60,927 nt of DNA from Haloimpatiens massiliensis (GCF_900184255.1 NZ_LT854639.1:513556-574482); one strand, 5' to 3'; positions 1 through 9,557 are shown, counted from the first letter of the stretch. Translations and numbers: made by a program. The notes: generated from the sequence alone by a model not told the origin.

Positions 1-71
1 CTTACTTAAAACCTTGTATATTAATTATTAAATAAAAATTAAAATTCAATTCTATAATTAAATTTTATTTA

Positions 72-1706
72 CTATATTCTTTTGAAGATTTCTTCAATTC
101 TTTTCTTTTCATTAATAATATTACCTTCTCCATCCACAATTACATGTGCTCCATTATGTATTTTAACCTTAACTTCACCCTTACAATCTCCAAATCCTTT
201 TAAGCAAGGTGCATCTAATATTCCAAGCTTAACTGCCTCAGATATAACCTTAGGTTCCATTAGTGGTTTTTCATATGCTTCTCCTATTTTAATAATACTA
301 TTGATTATGTCCATAGCCTCTTCTTTTAATTGTTCTTTTCTATTATGTACTTCTTTATCTGATGCAAAATCTGGAATACCTTGCTGAGCCATCATATATG
401 ATCTTTTAGCAATTTTTACAGATTCAATTATTTCCTTAGGTGTAGCCCTTTGTACAGCTTCACAATAAGCCACTACATGTATTATATGTGGTTTCAAATA
501 GGAACCATAGAATATAGAACTCGCTAACTGTGCTTTAGCTGCATCCATATCCGCTGGATATGATAACAAGCCAGTTCTTATCATCCTTATAATATTAAAT
601 TCATCTGATTCTAATTCACTAAGCAATTCTATTTTAGCTAGCATTTTTGCTATATCCATTTTAGGTGAAATTGTAGGTGGTGTACACAACATAAATTGCA
701 TAATAAAATCCTTTACTTTAAGTTCTTTAGCATTATATGCTGTTATGTACGCAAGAGCAACTTCTAATGCATCATGTGCAAATCTAAGAGCCCACTGATG
801 TGACTCATTTATTTCTACTGGAATTCCATTTTCCGCATTCCATTTAATTGCCAATTGATTTTCTCTTATGGCATCTTCTAATTTTCTATTAGATCTTCTA
901 TCTAGTTCTGAATACCAAGTTAAAGGAATAGCTGCCCAAGCATTATTTATAGTTTCTTTAAGTATTTTAGAAAATTCTAATAAGCCTTCTGTTCCTGAAT
1001 AACATCTTAACAGTGGATAATTTCCTCTTCTTGTGGCCCCATACATGCGAATTAAATCTTCTTTTTTGCGTATAGGTGCGCCTCCTGCCCCATCCTGTTT
1101 TCTATCCATATTCTGTTGATTAAAGAAAAATTGCTGACAATTTTGATCAGGAGCCAATGATATAATATCCAACAAGTTAGATTCTGCCAATTCCATTATA
1201 GCTTTTTCCGTTTCTTCTAGTGTTCCTAAACCTATATGGTGTCTAAATAATGGGTATGGATTTTTATAATTTATTCTTTCACGTAGCTGCTGTGGAATGT
1301 TTACATTATTTTTGTCAATGCTGTGACTATTTCTTAAAAATAGGATACTTTCCTCTGGCTCTTCTGAACCATCAAATATCTTGCTTATAAAAGAAAACTT
1401 TCTTGCAACTTCTGCTGTTTCAATTGTTCCACCGAATACATATATTATATTATCTAATAAATTTTCTTCCCTGAGATTTAATTCTAATTCTTTTAATATT
1501 TTTTCTGCAGATTCTTTGCTTAATCTATATCCTATAGAAACCATATGTGGTTGAATTTCTTTTATGGCATTTATAAGTTCTTTTAAAGGTACTGCTCCAC
1601 CCATATATGTAGTTTCATATCCTTCTTCTTCTGCCATCTGAATAAATTTAAATACTCCTGCTACATGAACACAACTTCCTACAGCTGCCCCTACTAAGTT
1701 CTTCAT
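72..1706 (-). CDS. B12-binding, glutamate-mutase-like fusion protein
   Basis: The protein has about 544 residues. The N-terminal ~125 residues look like a cobalamin-binding Rossmann domain: the base-off/His-on signature is recognisable with His14, Gly17 and a later GG near residue 95, but the usual Asp of DxHxxG is Cys12. The remaining ~400 residues resemble the TIM-barrel catalytic subunit of methylaspartate (glutamate) mutase, so the usual S and E subunits appear fused. Family knowledge suggests an adenosyl-B12 carbon-skeleton rearrangement of an amino acid; the substrate is not evident. The longest reading frame begins at GTG 1715, but the AGAAGG box at 1715-1720 fits the ATG at 1704-1706 better. 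It is the last gene seen in the glycan operon, just after the ATP-grasp gene. Family moderately sure, activity unsure. Confidence 0.72.
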   Translation of the reverse strand: MKNLVGAAVGSCVHVAGVFKFIQMAEEEGYETTYMGGAVPLKELINAIKEIQPHMVSIGYRLSKESAEKILKELELNLREENLLDNIIYVFGGTIETAEVARKFSFISKIFDGSEEPEESILFLRNSHSIDKNNVNIPQQLRERINYKNPYPLFRHHIGLGTLEETEKAIMELAESNLLDIISLAPDQNCQQFFFNQQNMDRKQDGAGGAPIRKKEDLIRMYGATRRGNYPLLRCYSGTEGLLEFSKILKETINNAWAAIPLTWYSELDRRSNRKLEDAIRENQLAIKWNAENGIPVEINESHQWALRFAHDALEVALAYITAYNAKELKVKDFIMQFMLCTPPTISPKMDIAKMLAKIELLSELESDEFNIIRMIRTGLLSYPADMDAAKAQLASSIFYGSYLKPHIIHVVAYCEAVQRATPKEIIESVKIAKRSYMMAQQGIPDFASDKEVHNRKEQLKEEAMDIINSIIKIGEAYEKPLMEPKVISEAVKLGILDAPCLKGFGDCKGEVKVKIHNGAHVIVDGEGNIINEKKRIEEIFKRI

Positions 1707-1711
1707 AAACA

Positions 1712-2902
1712 TCACCTTCTTATAAATTTTGAAAGTTTCAACTTCAAATCGCCTTTTAATATATTAAATCTAAACTTTAAACTATCCTTTTTATTTTTCC
1801 TAGGATCCAGCACCTTATTCTCCCTTATTAATTTCTGCACTTCATTTATCTTATATTCATTGTCTATACCTTCTAAAATCTCTCTCTCAGGAATTACTGT
1901 CCATAAAAATTGTTTTCTTCCCTCTCTGTACTCTATATCTTTATTTAAAACTAAGTCATCTACCATCATCTGAAATAAGTTTATTCCACTTAAATATGAT
2001 GAATAATTCCACATACCCGGCCTTGGATTTATTTCAATTAATTTATATTTATCATCCCTTTTATCGTACTTATATTCTATATTAGTTATTCCATAATAAC
2101 CACAAGTTTCTAATAATTTCTTAGATGGTTCAATTAGGCATTCATCAAAGTTTGTCATTCCTGAAGTTATAGTTCCTGCTTCTTTCGGATATTGAGTCAA
2201 TTTATGTCCTATAGAAACTCCTTTTAATTTCAAACTTTTTCTATCACTATATGTTGTAATTGTATATAAATTTTCAACACCACCTGGAATATACTCCTGT
2301 AAAACGAAAGAACTTTCGTATCCTTTAGTGAATTTGTCCTTCAAAAAAGATTTAAGCTCATCCATAGTATTAAATATATAGTTTCTCTTTTCACCTGGAA
2401 ATAAAGATACAAAGTCCACTACTTCTGATGGTTTAACCAATATAGGTAATTTCATTTGCAAATCCATATCTTTAAATTCACTTTTACTGCATATAAATGT
2501 TTTAGGATATATTACATTTAATTCATCACAATACTTATAAAGATGTTTCTTAATGGTTAGTTTTTCTATAATATTCCATTCAGAAAATGAATACACAAAA
2601 TATTTTTCTAACCTTTCTCTATACTTGGACAATGGAATTAACCACTGATCATTAGTAGTTATTATTATAGGAATTATATTTTTTTCTCTTATATTCTTTC
2701 CTATATTCTCCATCTCATGTATAAATTTTTCTTCATTATATTTAGGATCACTTACAGTAATCTGCTTACACATTTTAGAATAAAACGAAATGTTTTTAAC
2801 ACAATCACAAATTATAGACTCAATCCCATAGGTTTCATAAAAAGTTCTTGTTATACTATATCCGTTAACATATCCTCCAAAAATCACTGGAACAAAATTC
2901 AT
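1712..2902 (-). CDS. ATP-grasp carboxylate-amine ligase
   Basis: This 396-residue protein resembles the COG3919-type ATP-grasp enzymes, which activate a carboxylate as an acyl phosphate and join it to an amine; D-aspartate ligase of cell-wall synthesis is a characterised relative. A short N-terminal fold is followed by the ATP-grasp core, with a lysine-containing strand (LPILVKPSE) near residue 155 and the metal-binding segment EINPRPGMWN near residue 295. It overlaps the preceding opine-dehydrogenase gene by four bases and ends five bases before the mutase-like gene, so the three are probably translationally coupled. In a glycan operon it could attach an amino acid to a sugar amine. The substrate is inferred only from context. 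Confidence 0.8.
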   Translation of the reverse strand: MNFVPVIFGGYVNGYSITRTFYETYGIESIICDCVKNISFYSKMCKQITVSDPKYNEEKFIHEMENIGKNIREKNIIPIIITTNDQWLIPLSKYRERLEKYFVYSFSEWNIIEKLTIKKHLYKYCDELNVIYPKTFICSKSEFKDMDLQMKLPILVKPSEVVDFVSLFPGEKRNYIFNTMDELKSFLKDKFTKGYESSFVLQEYIPGGVENLYTITTYSDRKSLKLKGVSIGHKLTQYPKEAGTITSGMTNFDECLIEPSKKLLETCGYYGITNIEYKYDKRDDKYKLIEINPRPGMWNYSSYLSGINLFQMMVDDLVLNKDIEYREGRKQFLWTVIPEREILEGIDNEYKINEVQKLIRENKVLDPRKNKKDSLKFRFNILKGDLKLKLSKFIRR

Positions 2903-3933
2903 TTTACTAGCATCTCCTTATTAAATTCTCTGCCAAATTTCATAAAATCGTATTTCATAAGTATAGAAGCAAATTCTATAAAAGTTTTTATTGTCTTTGC
3001 TTCTATTCCATAAGCTTTACCTGTATTATATATAGGAACAAGGCCTGTACATATATCATCATAAATGTATCTATGATTTAAAGTATTTGGTGCATTTATA
3101 TTTCTGTATGCTTCTATCTCTTTTATGCAGTTATAAATATTGTCTGAGGTAGAGCCATACTCTTTATTCAACCACTCAATTAATGATATATATTGGCATC
3201 CCACAGCCTCACATATACTCTTTCTTTCCTCATCTACCTTTTGAATATATTCAGTCACGGTAGGCGTTAAACCCTCACTATAATATTTAAAGTTACTTCC
3301 ACTTTCTATTCTTGCAGCATTTAATATTGTAGGAATAGGATGAAGTAGTGCCCCTATATTATTAAGTGTAATTTTAAAATATTCTTCATCATATTGAAAC
3401 TCTGGTATTATATACTTTAAATAACTTTTTTCCCCATCATCTATTTTATCAAAAGATGAATACAGAACCTTAGTTTTTAATCCATGAACGTCCAAAATAT
3501 TTCCATTTATTCTACAAGCATGCAAAATAGTTTGAGCTTCAATACACTTAGGGTAAAATCCTCTTTGCCTATTTATCTCTTCTGAAAACACTATGCTTCC
3601 ATAAGTTCTACCTGGCATTAGTATAACTACATGCTCTTTAGTTAAAAAAGGAGCTGAAACTCTTGCTATATCTTTATGAGCATTTCCTGGAGTAACTATA
3701 AAGACATATTTGCCTTTTGACAATGCATACTGTAAATCTGTAGTAATTTCTGTTATCTTAACATCACTATGAGCATTATCATTAACACTTCTAGCCTTTA
3801 TAATATTATTATTTTCTCTTATTGCTTTCAATCTTTCTTCAGTTCTATTCCACAGTATGGTTTCTATTCCTTTTTGCTCTAAATATGTCGATATAGCAAC
3901 CCCTCCATTACCTGCACCTAAAACAACAATCAT
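2899..3933 (-). CDS. Opine/octopine-type NAD(P) dehydrogenase
   Basis: A Rossmann nucleotide-binding motif (VVLGAGNGGVA) stands at the extreme N-terminus. The C-terminal half, from about residue 190, fits the alpha-helical octopine/nopaline dehydrogenase domain, including a conserved-looking HPIPTILN segment. Enzymes of this family reductively condense an amino acid with a 2-oxo acid to give an N-(carboxyalkyl) amino acid. The frame can be read from a TTG at 3951, but that TTG lies inside the GAGGGAG ribosome site, so ATG 3933 is chosen (344 residues). It lies between the flippase and ATP-grasp genes and overlaps the latter by four bases. Possible role: making an opine-like substituent for the surface glycan. 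The family is fairly sure; substrate unknown. Confidence 0.78.
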   Translation of the reverse strand: MIVVLGAGNGGVAISTYLEQKGIETILWNRTEERLKAIRENNNIIKARSVNDNAHSDVKITEITTDLQYALSKGKYVFIVTPGNAHKDIARVSAPFLTKEHVVILMPGRTYGSIVFSEEINRQRGFYPKCIEAQTILHACRINGNILDVHGLKTKVLYSSFDKIDDGEKSYLKYIIPEFQYDEEYFKITLNNIGALLHPIPTILNAARIESGSNFKYYSEGLTPTVTEYIQKVDEERKSICEAVGCQYISLIEWLNKEYGSTSDNIYNCIKEIEAYRNINAPNTLNHRYIYDDICTGLVPIYNTGKAYGIEAKTIKTFIEFASILMKYDFMKFGREFNKEMLVK

Positions 3934-3957
3934 AACTATCAACTCCCTCAAATATAA

Positions 3958-5391
3958 TTAGTTACTACTAGCTCTACTTTTAAATTTATCAATATATTCA
4001 ATTATCATATCCCATATATATTTAATAGTTTCTCTATAAACATAAATAGCTACTATGCACATTATTCCATCTATTAACAATAACTTCAATCCTTCAAATA
4101 AAAAACTAATCAAATTAGCCATTAATATCAATGTAATTCCTAAAATTAATTCTCTAATGTTTATTTTTATAGTAAAAAACTTTTTTGTTGTAAAAATTCT
4201 ACTTATCCATAAGACAAAATACGCTATTAAAGTTGACAGTGCTGCCGCATATACACCTATAAATTTTATAAGAAGTAAATTTATTACAAAATTTAAAATT
4301 GCACTATACACGGTTGTTGTAAATGCTTCTTTTGTCTTCTTTTCACAATTGTAACCTACTCCATAAAATAAACTAAAGCTCAAAAACAGATTTGCTAAAA
4401 ATAATATATTTGCATATTTCCAAGCATACCTATATTCATGTCCAATAAAAATCATCATAGGCTTAAGCACTATCGTACAGCCTAAAACTATTAAGATTTC
4501 AAATTTCATTAATTTATTAAAAATTTCTGTAAAAAATTTATCTCTATTTGGCGAACTATAATTTTCTATAGCACTAGTTTGCCATGCCCTATCAAATATA
4601 CTATTAAACATAAATAAAACAGAAGCAAACTTATTTGACAACCCGTATATACCTACAGCACTCATTCCTACATATATATTTACCAAATACCTATCAGATA
4701 CATTCATAATCCACCAACTTATGGTGTTTGGTATTAATGGAAATGAATAAACTAAAAGTTCTTTAAACACTTCTTTACTAAATAAATTCATTTTATAACA
4801 TTTGAATATATTTCCTTCTATTAGTATAAATATACTTACAATAAAAAGAGTTATTATGTTTGCATAAACCATACCTTGATAACTCATCTTAAAATAACCT
4901 ATAAATATAATATTCAAAATACAAAAAAGCAAAGTTGTAATAATCCCTGTAATAGAATATATCTTAATTTTATCTAGTCCTCTTAATATTTGCTTTAACA
5001 TACTATTTAGCATGCTAAATAATGTAAGTAACACTATAGCACCTACATAAGGTATTTGTAAATTAAATACTTTATAAATTATCCAAAACACAATCATACT
5101 TATAGTGGAAGAAACTATAGTAAAATTTATACCTGTAGATACAATTTCCTCTTTATCGTATTTATCGTCTAGTAAATATCTAAAAACCCCACTGGTAAGC
5201 TGAAGAGAAATTATAGGTATTATAAGTGACTGCGTAACATTTATTAAATCCATCGCTCCATATTCATCTGTTCCTAAATAATTAGTATAAAAAGGTACCA
5301 ATAAAAAACTAATGATTTTTGAACCAAAATCACCTATAGCGTATAAAATCATATCTACTACTAATCTTTTACTTCTATTTTTATTACTCAT
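3958..5391 (-). CDS. Oligosaccharide flippase, Wzx/MOP type
   Basis: A roughly 477-residue polytopic membrane protein with about a dozen or more hydrophobic helices separated by short Lys/Arg loops. The N-terminal segment (YAIGDFGSKIISFLLVPFYT) is typical of Wzx/RfbX polysaccharide exporters of the MOP superfamily, which flip undecaprenyl-linked oligosaccharides across the cytoplasmic membrane. ATG 5391 follows AGGAGTGG with good spacing; the TTG one codon earlier is less likely. The gene is 24 bases upstream of the opine dehydrogenase and ~30 bases downstream of the acyltransferase. Its presence indicates that the cluster builds a lipid-linked, exported glycan rather than a cytoplasmic protein modification. 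Confidence 0.9.
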   Translation of the reverse strand: MSNKNRSKRLVVDMILYAIGDFGSKIISFLLVPFYTNYLGTDEYGAMDLINVTQSLIIPIISLQLTSGVFRYLLDDKYDKEEIVSTGINFTIVSSTISMIVFWIIYKVFNLQIPYVGAIVLLTLFSMLNSMLKQILRGLDKIKIYSITGIITTLLFCILNIIFIGYFKMSYQGMVYANIITLFIVSIFILIEGNIFKCYKMNLFSKEVFKELLVYSFPLIPNTISWWIMNVSDRYLVNIYVGMSAVGIYGLSNKFASVLFMFNSIFDRAWQTSAIENYSSPNRDKFFTEIFNKLMKFEILIVLGCTIVLKPMMIFIGHEYRYAWKYANILFLANLFLSFSLFYGVGYNCEKKTKEAFTTTVYSAILNFVINLLLIKFIGVYAAALSTLIAYFVLWISRIFTTKKFFTIKINIRELILGITLILMANLISFLFEGLKLLLIDGIMCIVAIYVYRETIKYIWDMIIEYIDKFKSRASSN

Positions 5392-5424
5392 CAATTTCCA
5401 CTCCTATAGTAAATCATTAAAATT

Positions 5425-6171
5425 CTATTGATTTTCTAATAATTGTTCTTCTGGTACATTTTTAAATATTTTTGCTGGATTTCCTACAACTATTTTAGCC
5501 TTTTCCACATCTTTAGTAACTACACTTCCTGCTGCTGCAAAACCATCCTCATTTATAGTTTTCCCTGGCAATATAACCGCACCCGCACCTACTCTTCCAC
5601 CTTTTTTTATTGTAACTCCCTTAAAGTGATTAAATCTCTCTTTAGATCTGGCAGCATAATTATCATTAGAAGTAATCACACATGGTGCTATAAACACATA
5701 ATCTTCCACTTCAGAATAAGCTGTTAGATATACATTAGTTTGTATTTTACAGTTTGATCCTACATTACAGAAATTCTCTATGGTTGCTCCTTTTCCTATT
5801 ATAGTTCTTTCTCCTATAGTCACATCTTCTCTTATAACAGCTAAATCAGCTACCAATGTTTTACTCCCAATTTCACATCCTACATATATTATTGTCCCTG
5901 CTCCAATTAAGCATTCATCATTAATTTTGCAAGAAGAAAACTTTTTATCATTTTTAAATATACTATTTACGGCTCTCATTGGTTCTTTTCCTATTACTGT
6001 ATTATCATCTATTCTAACATTGTTTCCTATAGTAGTCCCTTTATGTATAACTACATTATTTCCTATAATACAATTTTCTCCTATAGTCACACAATCCTCT
6101 ATAACAGAAAATCTACCTATTTGTACATCATTACCTAACTTAGCAGTTTGAGATATATAATTCATTTGCAT
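5425..6171 (-). CDS. Hexapeptide-repeat sugar acyltransferase
   Basis: This 248-residue protein consists almost entirely of left-handed beta-helix hexapeptide repeats ([IV]GxxxxI type) from residue 10 to about 225. It has the N-acyltransferase ending AAGSVVTKDV...VVGNPAKIFK typical of sugar O/N-acetyltransferases such as WbpD and WlbB. It probably acylates an amino-sugar nucleotide with acetyl-CoA or a related acyl donor. The longer-than-usual helix and the extra loop around residues 65-80 may reflect a different donor. It follows the Gfo/Idh dehydrogenase gene, which matches the order of dehydrogenase and acetyltransferase in 2,3-diacetamido sugar pathways; the aminotransferase of such pathways is not in view. 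Confidence 0.85.
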   Translation of the reverse strand: MQMNYISQTAKLGNDVQIGRFSVIEDCVTIGENCIIGNNVVIHKGTTIGNNVRIDDNTVIGKEPMRAVNSIFKNDKKFSSCKINDECLIGAGTIIYVGCEIGSKTLVADLAVIREDVTIGERTIIGKGATIENFCNVGSNCKIQTNVYLTAYSEVEDYVFIAPCVITSNDNYAARSKERFNHFKGVTIKKGGRVGAGAVILPGKTINEDGFAAAGSVVTKDVEKAKIVVGNPAKIFKNVPEEQLLENQ

Positions 6172-6198
6172 AATTCAACTCCTATTTATCCCTTAATT

Positions 6199-6252
6199 TT
6201 TAAAATTACCACCATAATATATTATCATATTTTGATGGTAATTTTAAAAAAT
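6199..6252 (-). terminator. Intra-operon inverted repeat, possible weak terminator
   Basis: A stem TTAAAATTACCA / TGGTAATTTTAA with an AT-rich loop lies between the dehydrogenase and acyltransferase genes. It is very AT-rich and has only a poor T run, so it may attenuate or stabilise the message rather than end it. Confidence 0.45.
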
Positions 6253-6270
6253 TAGTATTTGTTTTACAAA

Positions 6271-7377
6271 TTATTTATTAATTTTATCTACATTAACCAT
6301 TTCCATAGTATTAAAGTCTCCCATAGGGAATTTTACAGGCATTCCAGTAAGTCTTGATTTGTAAGCTGCAAGTATTATGGACATTCCCTTCTTACCTTCT
6401 TCACCATTTACTAATGGTTCTCTTCCTTCATTTATAGCATCTATTACATCCTTAAATAATGGAGTATGTCCAAAGCCATAAACTGTGTCTGGATCCCCTT
6501 CTTGGGCTTTTAATATAGCATCCTCATTATCTTTTCCATCAGCAAATCTCCAAGTCTCAATCTTATTTACTGCTAGTCCACCTATGCACACCGTTCCCTT
6601 TTCTCCAAAAACACTTAGTGTTTCTTCTAAGTTCTTTGGATATACACAGGCACTTCCTTCAATCATTCCTATGGCTCCATTTTTGAACCTTATCATTATA
6701 GCTCCAAAGTCTTCTGCCTCAATGTCTCTTAAAAATGTATCACACTGCGCATATACAGTATCTATTTCTCCACCCATCATCCATTGTAGTAAATCTATAT
6801 TATGTATACATTGATTCATAAGGGTTCCACCATCTTGCTTCCATGTACCTCTCCATGGTGCCTGCTCATAATATCCCATGTTTCTGTTCCAAAGAATTCT
6901 TGCCGTTCCGTTCACAAGTCTTCCAAATCTTCCTTCATCCATAGCTTTTCTCAACTGTTGGATTGGCTTATTAAATCTATTTTGATGACTTACACATAAT
7001 TTAACACCATTTTCTTTAGCACATTTAATCATTTCATCTGCATCTGCAGTTGAAAGAGCCATTGGTTTTTCAACTATAACGTGTTTCTTTTTATTCATGC
7101 AATATAAAGCTATTTCTGGATGATATCCACTTTCTGTGGCTATAGTAACTACATCTATATCTTCTTTTTCTAACATTTCTTTATAATCAGTATAGATATT
7201 TACATTAAATTCTTTTCCCATTTTAGATATGTATTCATTTTTCTTTTCTTCTGCTTTTTCTCTTACCACATCACAAGTGGCTACAAGTACCGATTCTTCA
7301 TTATTATTCATTATAGCTTCCACATGCTTGTAAGATATTCTTCCGCAACCTATTATCGCAAATTTATATTTTTTCAT
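6271..7377 (-). CDS. Gfo/Idh/MocA family sugar dehydrogenase
   Basis: A 368-residue NAD(P)-dependent oxidoreductase. The N-terminal Rossmann fold shows AIIGCGRISYKHVEA; the conserved EKP motif lies at EKPMALSTADADE (about residue 103), and the second domain carries GGTLMNQCIHNIDLLQWM, with the His-Asp pair usual in this family. It probably oxidises a nucleotide sugar, as WbpB/WlbA do at C3 of a UDP-uronic acid. A good AAAGGAG precedes the ATG. A promoter-like sequence at 7474-7501 could drive it separately from the dehydratase upstream. The family is sure, substrate inferred from the neighbouring acyltransferase. Confidence 0.9.
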   Translation of the reverse strand: MKKYKFAIIGCGRISYKHVEAIMNNNEESVLVATCDVVREKAEEKKNEYISKMGKEFNVNIYTDYKEMLEKEDIDVVTIATESGYHPEIALYCMNKKKHVIVEKPMALSTADADEMIKCAKENGVKLCVSHQNRFNKPIQQLRKAMDEGRFGRLVNGTARILWNRNMGYYEQAPWRGTWKQDGGTLMNQCIHNIDLLQWMMGGEIDTVYAQCDTFLRDIEAEDFGAIMIRFKNGAIGMIEGSACVYPKNLEETLSVFGEKGTVCIGGLAVNKIETWRFADGKDNEDAILKAQEGDPDTVYGFGHTPLFKDVIDAINEGREPLVNGEEGKKGMSIILAAYKSRLTGMPVKFPMGDFNTMEMVNVDKINK

Positions 7378-7473
7378 ATTTATTACACTCCTTTTATATT
7401 AAAACTATAAATATATATTATTTATTGTAAATAAATATTTTAAGTTTGTATGCTCTTATTTCTTTTCTTTTTA

Positions 7474-7501
7474 ATTTTACATGATTCTAAGAATAATTCA
7501 A
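7474..7501 (-). promoter_or_regulatory. Candidate promoter upstream of the sugar dehydrogenase
   Basis: TTGAAT (7496-7501) and TAAAAT (7474-7479) are separated by 16 bases. The sequence around it, AAGTTGAATTATT, recurs with the same spacing at 9530-9557 in front of the dehydratase gene. Confidence 0.5.
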
Positions 7502-7627
7502 CTTTTTTATTACATAAAAAGTTACATTTTTTATTAAATATTAATTTAATGAAATTTTCCACTCTTTTTAACATAACTTTATATAATAAACTTTAATCTA
7601 TTTACTAAATTTAACGTCTATAAATTA

Positions 7628-9475
7628 TCAATCTATTTTTCTACTATAAGTACAAACCTTTTTACCCATAAGTGTAAATACATCATCATTTTCTACATTT
7701 TCTTTAACTACTTCTCTAAACTCATCAATATCCTTTTCTAAGGAATTCAAATCTAATTCCATAGGCTTTTCTACAAATATTTTATTATGTTTAGTAGAAG
7801 TTAAAGCAACTTCATCCATTAAAAGCTCTTCATACAACTTTTCCCCTGGTCTTAATCCAGTATATTCTATTTTAATATCTTTGTCTGGTTCAAATCCTGA
7901 TAAAGTTATTAAGTCTCTAGCTAAATCCACCATTTTTACTGGTTTTCCCATATCCAATACAAATATTTCGCCACCCTTAGCCATTCCACCTGCCTGTATA
8001 ACAAGCTGAGCAGCTTCTGGTATGGTCATAAAGAATCTATTTATTTCAGGATGAGTTACAGTAACAGGACCTCCACGAGCTATTTGCTTTTTAAATATTG
8101 GTATTACAGAACCATTACTTCCTAATACATTTCCAAATCTAACTGCCACATATTCTGTACTGCTAGTCTTATCAAAAGCCTGAATCATCATTTCACAAAA
8201 TCTTTTAGTAGCTCCCATTATATTGGTAGGATTAACAGCCTTATCGGTACTTATCTGAACAAACTTATTAACCCCAAAATCACTGCTGCACTTTACTACA
8301 TTATAAGTACCTATTATATTATTTTTTATAGCTTCCTTAGGATTTTTCTCCATAAGTGGTACATGTTTGTGAGCAGCTGCATGAAATACTACATTCGGTC
8401 GATACTTCTTAAATATTTCTCTAATTCTTTTTTCATCCCTAATGGATGCTATAATAACATCTAAATCTAACTGAGGATTTACATCTCCTAATTCTCTTTG
8501 AATCTCATATGCATTATTTTCGTATATATCTAATATAATTAGCTTTTTAGGTTTAAATTTAACTATTTGCCTGCATAATTCTGAACCTATAGATCCTCCT
8601 CCACCAGTTACCATTACTACTTTATCTTTTATATACTTATCTATATCAGTATTGTCTAACTTAACAGGATCTCTTCCAAGCAAGTCCTCTATGTTTACAT
8701 CCCTAAGTTTACTTATACTTACAGTTTCATCTATTATTTCGTATATACCTGGTATAGTTTTTAATTTGCATTTAGTTCTCTTACATATGGATAGTATTTC
8801 AGTTTTAGTCTCTAAATCTGCTGAAGGCATTGCCATTACTATTTCTTCTACCACATTTTCTTTACATATTCTTGGAATATCTCTTCTTCCACCTAAAACT
8901 CTAACCCTGTGAATTACCTTTCCATACTTAGATTTATCATCATCTACAAAACCTACCACATTATAATTAAATTCCTTATGCTTTCTTATCTCTTTTAAAA
9001 GCATAACTCCAGCATCTCCAGCACCTATTATTAAAACCCTCTTTTTACCTTCACAATTACCTTTATACTCGTTATTGTCCTCAACCATTCTGTATATAAA
9101 TCTTATTCCGCCTAAAGACACTACAGATAAAATCCAAAATATTATGTGCACAGTAAATGGAAACCTAAAGTAAGCATTTTCAAATAATTTATATGTTATA
9201 AAATAGCTGTATATTATAAAAACTACGTTAGATAAAGAAACTGAATATATTATAGAAATAAGTTCTTCAATAGAAGCATATTTCCAAAGCTTATTATATA
9301 GTTTAAATACAGTATTGAATATTATGGTTATAGCTGTTACTGGTATAACTGAATACCAAAAAAAAGTCATATATTGTGGAGAAATTTTAAAATCTAATCT
9401 AAGCAGTAATGCTAAATATAATGACGCCACAATAAGAATTATATCATACATTATGAAACTTCTATATTTCCTCAT
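7628..9475 (-). CDS. PglF/CapD-type nucleotide-sugar 4,6-dehydratase
   Basis: The 615 residues comprise four N-terminal membrane helices (about 10-130), a CoA-binding-like Rossmann domain (VLIIGAGDAG near 145) and a C-terminal SDR domain with MVTGGGGSIGSELCRQI near 288. The active-site region STDKAVNPTNIMGATKR has Met in place of the usual SDR Tyr, as known for the PglF/WbpM/FlaA1 group. These enzymes convert UDP-GlcNAc to the 4-keto-6-deoxy sugar that feeds bacillosamine, legionaminic or QuiNAc synthesis. It is the first gene of the glycan operon, with two promoter-like sequences upstream and a GAGG box before the ATG. Function class is sure. Confidence 0.92.
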   Translation of the reverse strand: MRKYRSFIMYDIILIVASLYLALLLRLDFKISPQYMTFFWYSVIPVTAITIIFNTVFKLYNKLWKYASIEELISIIYSVSLSNVVFIIYSYFITYKLFENAYFRFPFTVHIIFWILSVVSLGGIRFIYRMVEDNNEYKGNCEGKKRVLIIGAGDAGVMLLKEIRKHKEFNYNVVGFVDDDKSKYGKVIHRVRVLGGRRDIPRICKENVVEEIVMAMPSADLETKTEILSICKRTKCKLKTIPGIYEIIDETVSISKLRDVNIEDLLGRDPVKLDNTDIDKYIKDKVVMVTGGGGSIGSELCRQIVKFKPKKLIILDIYENNAYEIQRELGDVNPQLDLDVIIASIRDEKRIREIFKKYRPNVVFHAAAHKHVPLMEKNPKEAIKNNIIGTYNVVKCSSDFGVNKFVQISTDKAVNPTNIMGATKRFCEMMIQAFDKTSSTEYVAVRFGNVLGSNGSVIPIFKKQIARGGPVTVTHPEINRFFMTIPEAAQLVIQAGGMAKGGEIFVLDMGKPVKMVDLARDLITLSGFEPDKDIKIEYTGLRPGEKLYEELLMDEVALTSTKHNKIFVEKPMELDLNSLEKDIDEFREVVKENVENDDVFTLMGKKVCTYSRKID

Positions 9476-9529
9476 GAATTCACATCCTCTTCATTTATCT
9501 TATATAAATCTTTATGGTCTTACGTTTAA

Positions 9530-9557
9530 ATTTTACACCATTTTAGAAATAATTCAA
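9530..9557 (-). promoter_or_regulatory. Candidate proximal promoter of the glycan operon
   Basis: TTGAAT (9552-9557), a 16-base spacer, then TAAAAT (9530-9535). It has the same hexamers, spacing and flanks as the sequence at 7474-7501. Confidence 0.5.

Noticed and set aside
82..387. 101-codon frame opposite the mutase-like gene
   Set aside because: Shadow frame of a well-supported gene, low-complexity Ser/Leu/Ile composition, no ribosome site.
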